A DNA stretch of 19,007 nucleotides from JAAYXS01 sp043820985 (lineage in GTDB: Bacteria > Planctomycetota > Phycisphaerae > UBA1845 > Fen-1342): NCBI GenBank assembly GCA_043820985.1, contig JBDRDH010000214.1, positions 1 to 19,007 of the forward strand, given 5' to 3'. A model generated the notes under the pieces. The model worked only from the letters and a program-made list of their open reading frames with translations. It did no database searches and was not told where the DNA came from. Shown one piece after another: positions 14,799 through 19,007 of the stretch. The translations under genes and the position numbers were made by a program. The number at the start of each line of letters is the position of its first letter. Position 1 is the first letter of the stretch.

Positions 14799-16154
14799 AT
14801 GACGCCCACGGAGAGACAAGACCATCACGTGATGCTCCTCCGCGAGCGTTTCTCGGGACGCCGGGATGTGTACGGCACGTTCAATCTGGCTACGGGCCGC
14901 GCCTATCAGTGCAAACAAACCGTGAATGACCGTGTGCTGCGAAGACACATCGACGGCGTGCAACCCTACGGCGTGTATCTGCTCGTTCAGGAGCGGACCT
15001 GCGCCACGGTTGTGGATGTCGATCGACCGGACCTCCAGGTAGCGGTCGATTTCCTGGCGGGTGCTCGGCAATATGACCTGCCCGTCTATGTGGAACGCAG
15101 CAAGTCCAAGGGGCACCACATCTGGATGTTCCATCCGAGTGCAGGCGTAACTGCCGCGAAGTCCCGCCGAGTGGTACGGCACATATTGGACGAGATTCGT
15201 GAACCGAGCCTCGAGGTGTTTCCGAAGCATGATCGTCTGGGCGCACACACACCGTTCGGCAACTTCATCCTGGCGCCGCTTTTCGGCGGGCTTGTGCGGC
15301 AGGGCCGAACTGTGTTCTTGCATCCTCGTGATCTGGCCACGCCGTATGAAGACCAATGGGAGTTCCTAGCGCGGGTCGAACTCGTTCGCGAAAGCCAGCT
15401 TGACGAGACCATCGCGCTGAACGAGTTGGGCGACGCGTGTCCAAACGCGGGACGTTCCGCCCCCTCAGCCCCATTGAAGCGCACGGTTGGCCTGCCACTC
15501 TGCGCACAACGGATGCTGTCCGAAGGCGTGCGCCAGCATCAGCGCGTCAGCTGTTTTCGCCTGGCCGTCGCTCTGAAACTGACGGGCCTGCCCATGGATG
15601 CAACGCTGGCGGTGTTACGTTCCTGGGCTTGCCGAATCAGGCCCCTCGACGGCAAACGCATCATTACCCCGCTGGAAATCGAGGAACAGACATCCTGGGC
15701 GTATCGTCCAGAGTATCGCAGCTTCGGATGTGAAGAGGCTGCTGTACAACCACACTGCGACCCCCGCTGCCGAGTTCGCTCGCGTGCGGCAACGCTTCAG
15801 GATGCTCCACCCGCGATACACGAACGAGACCACACAGACCCCCCTACAAGGAGTACGACTATGGCCACGTCAATCACAAACCGACCCGTCCAGGAATTCC
15901 GCGCCCGCAACTTGAGCCTGGCGATCTGGCAGAACGAAGGAACGCGTGACGGCCGCCCCGTGACACTGCACAGCGTCACGCTGAACAAGCGCTACCAGGA
16001 TCAGCAAACCGGCGAGTGGAAGGACAGCAACTCGTTCTTCCCGGATGACCTGCCGCGTCTGCGGCTGCTGCTCGACAAGGCCTACGAGCACCTTCTGCTC
16101 CGCGACGCCAGCGCGGAGCGGAGTGAGAACGGCGCTGACGCCCCGGCCGCGTAG
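14799..16154 (+). CDS. TOTE-type archaeo-eukaryotic primase with PriL-like cysteine domain, read through into a 97-residue C-terminal protein
   Basis: From ATG 14799 (GAGGGTGGA upstream; ATG 14700 would add 33 residues) the frame gives 451 residues. Residues 23-210 carry DVYGTFNLATG, the catalytic VVDVD (D73, D75), VERSKSKGHHIWMF (98-111), FPKHDRL, GNFILAPLFGG and GRTVFL, the order seen in the primase of TOTE conflict systems. Residues 233-324 resemble the large-subunit PriL iron-sulfur domain, with four cysteines at C235, C311, C320 and C324. After C324 comes a low-complexity Pro/Thr linker that reads in frame, without a stop, into a separate-looking 97-residue protein beginning at 15861 with its own ribosome binding site. 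The primase proper therefore ends near 15860. No helicase or nuclease partner of a complete TOTE system is present. It probably makes primers for the element; a defence role is possible. Confidence 0.8.
   Translation: MTPTERQDHHVMLLRERFSGRRDVYGTFNLATGRAYQCKQTVNDRVLRRHIDGVQPYGVYLLVQERTCATVVDVDRPDLQVAVDFLAGARQYDLPVYVERSKSKGHHIWMFHPSAGVTAAKSRRVVRHILDEIREPSLEVFPKHDRLGAHTPFGNFILAPLFGGLVRQGRTVFLHPRDLATPYEDQWEFLARVELVRESQLDETIALNELGDACPNAGRSAPSAPLKRTVGLPLCAQRMLSEGVRQHQRVSCFRLAVALKLTGLPMDATLAVLRSWACRIRPLDGKRIITPLEIEEQTSWAYRPEYRSFGCEEAAVQPHCDPRCRVRSRAATLQDAPPAIHERDHTDPPTRSTTMATSITNRPVQEFRARNLSLAIWQNEGTRDGRPVTLHSVTLNKRYQDQQTGEWKDSNSFFPDDLPRLRLLLDKAYEHLLLRDASAERSENGADAPAA
15848..15853 (+). promoter_or_regulatory. 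Ribosome binding site AAGGAG inside the primase frame
   Basis: AAGGAG lies 7 bases before ATG 15861 and is one of the best ribosome binding sites in the window. It marks an independent start for the 97-residue protein inside the longer open frame. Confidence 0.7.
15861..16154 (+). CDS. Small 97-residue protein with its own start, in frame with the primase
   Basis: The ATG at 15861 has an AAGGAG ribosome binding site at ideal spacing, so this product is probably made on its own as well as, or instead of, as a tail of the primase. The core has alternating hydrophobic strands (EFRARNLSLAIWQNEG, VTLHSVTLNKRYQD), a WKDSNSFF segment and a helix (LPRLRLLLDKAYEHLLL), then an acidic/Ala tail. This strand-strand-helix pattern is reminiscent of small single-stranded-DNA-binding proteins such as PC4-like ones, but I see no diagnostic motif, so that is only a suggestion. 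It lies between a primase and an HTH protein, 16 bases before the latter, in one operon. Confidence 0.65.
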   Translation: MATSITNRPVQEFRARNLSLAIWQNEGTRDGRPVTLHSVTLNKRYQDQQTGEWKDSNSFFPDDLPRLRLLLDKAYEHLLLRDASAERSENGADAPAA

Positions 16155-16156
16155 CG

Positions 16157-16171
16157 CGTGAGGATCTCACG
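16157..16171. promoter_or_regulatory. Perfect palindrome over the start of the HTH gene
   Basis: CGTGAG-GAT-CTCACG spans 16157-16171, covering the AGGA ribosome binding site and the first base of the GTG start. It could be an operator for the HTH protein itself, or an RNA hairpin hiding its ribosome binding site. Confidence 0.4.
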
Positions 16172-16431
16172 TGGCCCAGCAGCCCAGCCCAGCCGGTGAC
16201 GAAATGGTCCCTGCCGAGGATGTGTTCGTCGGACTCGAGGAGATCGCGTGTCGGCTCGAGCTTAGTCAACGCACGGTGCGCCGGATGATTGAGCGCGGGG
16301 AACTTCCCAAACCCTGTCTCAGTGCCGCCGGGCGCCCACGCTGGCTATGGGGCTACGTGCTCGAGTACTGTCGCAAGCGTCATCAGCGCGAGGCCGAGCT
16401 GGACCGGCGCAAATCCTCTAAGACGAAGTAG
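16171..16431 (+). CDS. Excisionase-like helix-turn-helix DNA-binding protein
   Basis: An 86-residue protein from GTG 16171 with AGGA 6 bases upstream. Residues about 20-70 (VFVGLEEIACRLELSQRTVR, then RMIERGELPKP and GRPRWLW) are a MerR/excisionase-type winged helix-turn-helix, with the recognition-helix residues in SQRTVRRMI and the wing at GRPRW. The tail is basic. Proteins of this kind direct excision by the neighbouring tyrosine recombinase or regulate the element. It ends convergently with the recombinase gene, with a shared hairpin terminator between them. It may be the recombination directionality factor; a simple repressor is the alternative. Confidence 0.82.
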   Translation: MAQQPSPAGDEMVPAEDVFVGLEEIACRLELSQRTVRRMIERGELPKPCLSAAGRPRWLWGYVLEYCRKRHQREAELDRRKSSKTK

Positions 16432-16458
16432 CGCCCATCCCGGCTGTTGATCAAGAAA

Positions 16459-16487
16459 GCCACCGGCAGATTTGCTCTGCCGGTGGC
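16459..16487 (-). terminator. Hairpin terminator between convergent HTH and recombinase genes
   Basis: GCCACCGGCAGA (16459-16470) and TCTGCCGGTGGC (16476-16487) form a perfect 12-bp stem with a five-base loop. Read on the minus strand it is followed by TTTCTT, a fair U-tract, so it suits the recombinase transcript. On the plus strand it is followed by CTCTTG, weaker, but it may also stop the HTH operon. Confidence 0.85.
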
Positions 16488-16502
16488 CTCTTGTATGAGT
16501 GT

Positions 16503-17699
16503 CTAACCGACCTGCTTGCCCGGGAATCGGATGATCTTCAGCGGCGGATCGGGTTGCGGCTGGGGGCGTTGGGCCGCGGCTCGGTTCGGCCGCAGGTTCG
16601 CGGTTGCTCCGGCCAGCTCGTGATCGCCGGTGTGCACGTAGTACTTCAGCGTCGTGTTGACGTCCTCGTGGCCGAGGATCTTCTGGGCCAGTGACACGTC
16701 CGACGAGGAACGGGCCATCCAGGTGGCGAACGTGTGTCGCAGGTTGTGCGGGTTCACCAAAACGGTCTCGCTGCAGCGCCGGGCGGTCTGCACCAATTCG
16801 GAGGAGAACTGCCGCACGTTGTAGCGCGCGCCGGTCTGGGTCACGAACAGCGGACCATGCGTAGGATTGCCACGCTCACGCAGGTGCAGGCGAATGGCCG
16901 CCAGGGCCGCCCGGTTAAGGGGCACCCAGCGGCGTTTGAGGCCCTTGCCGAGGACGTGGATCATCTGCGACTCGTCGTCGACGCGCAGGTCGTCGATGTC
17001 GAGCGTGCAGAACTCGCCGTTGCGAACGCCCGTGTTGAGCAGTAAGACGCCGATCTGCCGCTTGCGGCGCACGTCCTTCCAGGTCAGTGAGCCACGGGCT
17101 CCGCGGCCGGGCAGGGGCTGGATCGACCGCAACCAGCGGCCGGCCTGCTGACGGGTCAGCGGCGTGCCTTCTTTCTTGGTCACGAAGCGCGGGCGGGTGA
17201 TGCGGTCGATCGGGTTGTCGGGCAGGTACTTCTCGCGAGCACACCAGCCAAACAAGGCGGAGAGCGTGGCGAAGTCGTTGGCGACCGTCTTGCGGCCGGC
17301 CTCGTGATCCAGCCGGTGGTTCCGCCAGGCGGTCAGGTCCTGCCGGTTGGCCACCTGTTCGACCGTCTGGCAGGGCAGGTCGCGGGCCTCACGCCAACGC
17401 CGGTAGAGCGAAACCACGCGCTGGGCCCGGGCCAGCGACTGCGGCGTGTACGTCAGTTCGCGTTCGCGGACCCAGAGGGCGAAGACGTCGTCCCAGGAAG
17501 TGTCGGGCAGGTGCCGGCCGGTCTTGACGGCCTCTTCCCAGTTCTCGATCTCGCGGAGCCGGGTTCGGGCGGCGGCCCGCGTGCAGCGACCGAGCTGGAG
17601 GCTGCCCTCGACGGTCTCGCCGGTCCGTGGGCCGACACGGACCTGGAACTTCCAGTGGATGCGGTAAAGTCTGCCCTTCTCTTTGGTGAGACAAGCCAT
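16503..17699 (-). CDS. Tyrosine recombinase (phage-type integrase)
   Basis: The ATG at 17699 with AGAGAGGA 8 bases upstream gives 398 residues. The N-terminal part (about 65-165) is the SAM-like core-binding domain. The catalytic domain has R226 (LNTGVRNGEF), a Lys of the beta-hairpin (GKGLKRRWVPL), H318 and R321 (PHNLRHTFATW), H344 (LGHEDVNTT) and the nucleophile Y353 (LKYYVH). All catalytic residues are present, so it should be active. It starts 187 bases from the tmRNA 3' end and reads away from it, the usual position for an integrase whose element sits in ssrA. It would join the element's attP to the ssrA attB, with the HTH protein encoded next to it as possible excision factor. Confidence 0.95.
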   Translation of the reverse strand: MACLTKEKGRLYRIHWKFQVRVGPRTGETVEGSLQLGRCTRAAARTRLREIENWEEAVKTGRHLPDTSWDDVFALWVRERELTYTPQSLARAQRVVSLYRRWREARDLPCQTVEQVANRQDLTAWRNHRLDHEAGRKTVANDFATLSALFGWCAREKYLPDNPIDRITRPRFVTKKEGTPLTRQQAGRWLRSIQPLPGRGARGSLTWKDVRRKRQIGVLLLNTGVRNGEFCTLDIDDLRVDDESQMIHVLGKGLKRRWVPLNRAALAAIRLHLRERGNPTHGPLFVTQTGARYNVRQFSSELVQTARRCSETVLVNPHNLRHTFATWMARSSSDVSLAQKILGHEDVNTTLKYYVHTGDHELAGATANLRPNRAAAQRPQPQPDPPLKIIRFPGKQVG

Positions 17700-17865
17700 C
17701 ACACCGGTCCTCTCTGCAGGGCTGGGCCCTGCGCAAGAGCCAACGGTGTGTTGGCCGCGATCGAGGCCGCCCACACAGTGAGCGGCTCGATCTGGCGGGG
17801 TGTTTCAGGGTAAAGAAGTTCCCGCCACAGTTCCCGCTTTCGAGGGTCGCGCGCGGATCTCCTTA

Positions 17866-17915
17866 CGCGACAACGGGTTACGGATTGGAGGCGGGGGGAA
17901 TCGAACCCCCGTCCC
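17866..17915. mobile_element. Probable right attachment site of the integrated element (tmRNA 3' end)
   Basis: The 3' end of tmRNA (TTCGATTCCCCCCGCCTCCA read on the minus strand) is the usual crossover target of ssrA-specific integrases. The integrase gene lies immediately on its 3' side. The exact crossover cannot be placed, because the matching direct repeat at the other end was not found in this window. Confidence 0.5.
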
Positions 17916-18259
17916 GAAGCATTTCAGCCTGAGCCTCTACGTGCATAGTCGGTCTACTTGATATCTAGGCTCGCCGCAGACCGGCCGACAGGTCATCCGC
18001 GAGCCCGAGCCCGGCTAAATTCTCGCGCCTGTGTCGCCAGACATTACCGGTTGGAAACCGGTAACACAGGTGCCAGCCTGCTATCAGCGCCGGTACCCGC
18101 TAGCAGGCGTTGCGGGCCGACGGACTGCCAAGTTTCTAGGCAGCCAAACGGTAGCCATTGTTGGCATGTAATAGTTGTGCCAGGTGTTTTACGAGGCCTC
18201 CTGACAACCTCGACACGCCACTCAGACCTCAACCTGCCCGGTCGAAGCCAGTCGCCCCC
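17886..18259 (-). ncRNA. ssrA: tmRNA (transfer-messenger RNA)
   Basis: tmRNA rescues ribosomes stalled on broken mRNAs by adding a degradation tag. The 5' end GGGGGCGACTGGCTTCGAC (from 18259) pairs through seven bases with the 3' end CGCCTCC before the discriminator A at 17886. The 3' part contains the T-loop GGTTCGATTCCCCCC. CCA is not encoded and must be added. The tag frame on the minus strand at 18136-18165 reads ANNGYRLAA followed by TAG, ending in the LAA typical of protease-recognised tags. Several GC-rich pseudoknot-like stems lie between the tag and the 3' domain. It is a one-piece tmRNA of 374 bases. rnpA lies upstream on the same strand, and a mobile element is inserted at its 3' end. 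Confidence 0.95.
18136..18165 (-). other. tmRNA tag reading frame, ANNGYRLAA and stop
   Basis: Codons GCC AAC AAT GGC TAC CGT TTG GCT GCC TAG lie just after an A/T-rich single-stranded stretch (CAACTATTACAT). The tag is nine residues, shorter than the 11 encoded by E. coli tmRNA, and ends in LAA as expected. Confidence 0.85.
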
Positions 18260-18344
18260 TGAAAAACCTTCACAAGATGACAAAGATCAACAATGCCGCG
18301 CAGTCGGGGTACTCATCACATCCGCCGGTGGCATCTCCGACATA

Positions 18345-18350
18345 ATTATA
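18345..18350 (-). promoter_or_regulatory. Possible -10 box upstream of tmRNA
   Basis: The minus strand reads TATAAT, a perfect -10 consensus, about 86 bases upstream of the mature tmRNA 5' end. The -35 position holds only a weak match (CTGGAT). It would give a 5' leader of about 80 bases to be processed, as for other tmRNAs. It may also be chance. Confidence 0.3.
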
Positions 18351-18423
18351 TCGTCAGGCCCGGTCTGATCCAGTAAATAGTGGCTCGGCAGGAGCCTCGC
18401 CCTCCCGAAAAACCGGATAGTTT

Positions 18424-18807
18424 CTAGGACCGCTCCAACCCCGCGTGGCGGGCCAGGCGGGTGGCTAGTCGGCGGAGTGATTGCGTGCAGGCTTCGAGTT
18501 CAATTTCCGCGCCTCTGCGCGGAGCGCAGAGCAGATCCAGGCCCGCCGGCAGATTGTGTTGGGAAAGCCGAAAAGCTTCCCGGAGAACACGTTTAATACG
18601 ATTACGGCGGACAGCATTACCGTGTTTACGGCCGACGATCAGCCCCAGACGTGGATGATCCAGGCCATTGGGATAGGCCCATATCGTCAGACGCGCGTCT
18701 GAAGCACGAATACCCCAGGCAAAAGCACGTTCAAACTCCCGTCGGCGGCGGACACGCAACTGGGCGGGAAACCGAAAACGCACAGGCTGCTCGCGGATTA
18801 TGACCAT
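18424..18807 (-). CDS. rnpA: Ribonuclease P protein component
   Basis: This basic protein of 127 residues binds RNase P RNA and helps cleave the 5' leader of tRNA precursors. The family signature is plain: an N-terminal RVRRRREFERAFAWG block (Phe/Tyr-rich cleft side) and LIVGRKHGNAVRRNRIKRVL followed by REAFR, the RNR motif region that contacts the RNA. The length fits the family. The ATG at 18807 is chosen; a TTG at 18834 would add nine residues, and neither start has a clear ribosome binding site. The usual partner rpmH (ribosomal protein L34) is not found in the about 110 bases upstream, where a divergent gene may begin instead. tmRNA lies 164 bases downstream on the same strand. Confidence 0.95.
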   Translation of the reverse strand: MVIIREQPVRFRFPAQLRVRRRREFERAFAWGIRASDARLTIWAYPNGLDHPRLGLIVGRKHGNAVRRNRIKRVLREAFRLSQHNLPAGLDLLCAPRRGAEIELEACTQSLRRLATRLARHAGLERS

Positions 18808-18945
18808 TGCTGTACACACAGTTGGTAACGACAAAGCGGCCGGTGGATGCCTCGCTCTCCTTGGAACACGGCCGACACGGCAATTCTGTCCGGCAAAAGC
18901 GGTGCGGTAGCATAAATCGGCAGATCTATTCTAGGGGCTTGGGGC

Positions 18946-19007
18946 GTGATTGCTACTACCGAAGCGGTGATGGCGAACCGGATCGGGGAGATCGGCGCAT
19001 ACCCAAG
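18946..19007 (+). CDS. Possible start of a plus-strand gene, cut by the window edge
   Basis: A GTG at 18946, after a G-rich stretch (GGGGCTTGGGGC), opens a frame that stays open to the window end (MIATTEAVMANRIGEIGAYP). Twenty residues are too few to recognise a family. It would be divergent from rnpA. An inner ATG eight codons on is an alternative start. Confidence 0.25.
   Translation, partial: MIATTEAVMANRIGEIGAYP

Noticed and set aside
1..19007. CRISPR arrays, tRNA or rRNA genes, insertion-sequence transposases
   Set aside because: I saw no regularly spaced repeats, no tRNA T-loop other than that of tmRNA, and no transposase motifs.

Overview
The window looks like chromosomal DNA of a high-GC Planctomycetota member. 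This rests on the gene types seen (membrane proteins with a CPxC...CPEC zinc ribbon, a secreted VWA protein, HEAT-repeat and DUF4173-type proteins) and is an inference; class level (perhaps Phycisphaerae) is a guess. No rRNA, tRNA or CRISPR array was found.

Layout. (1) 1-1734, minus strand: 5' part of a secreted VWA protein that runs off the left edge. (2) 1735-2547: about 0.8 kb without a convincing gene, with strong GC-rich hairpins and one possible 33-residue membrane peptide. (3) 2548-7543, plus strand: a divergent MreB-like actin-fold protein with degraded nucleotide-binding loops, two tandem paralogous membrane/zinc-ribbon proteins, and a HEAT-repeat protein that overlaps the second paralogue by ATGA. 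(4) 7596-10201, minus strand: an ADP-ribosylglycohydrolase and a DUF4173-type polytopic membrane protein. (5) 10202-11343: a long spacer with a short AT-richer patch of repeats and inverted repeats. (6) 11344-17699: a mobile element. It has a P-loop kinase, an NrS-1-type primase-polymerase, a GHKL ATPase, a truncated minus-strand gene remnant, a TOTE-type primase with a PriL-like cysteine domain, a 97-residue small protein, an excisionase-like HTH protein, a bidirectional hairpin terminator and a tyrosine recombinase. (7) 17886-18259, minus strand: tmRNA (ssrA). (8) 18424-18807, minus strand: RNase P protein (rnpA). (9) From about 18946: a possible partial gene at the right edge.

How it fits together. 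The recombinase starts 187 bases from the 3' end of tmRNA and reads into the element, which is the usual arrangement for islands integrated in ssrA. The right end of the element is therefore at or inside the tmRNA 3' end. I could not find a second copy of that sequence, so the left end is unresolved; the 10202-11343 spacer is the best candidate. The cargo is unusual: two unrelated-looking archaeo-eukaryotic-type primases plus a GHKL ATPase and a small kinase, with no helicase, no capsid or portal gene and no relaxase. Kinase, primase-polymerase and GHKL ATPase are packed with overlapping ends and probably work together. The element could be a phage-satellite-like or plasmid-like replicon, or a defence cassette carried on one.
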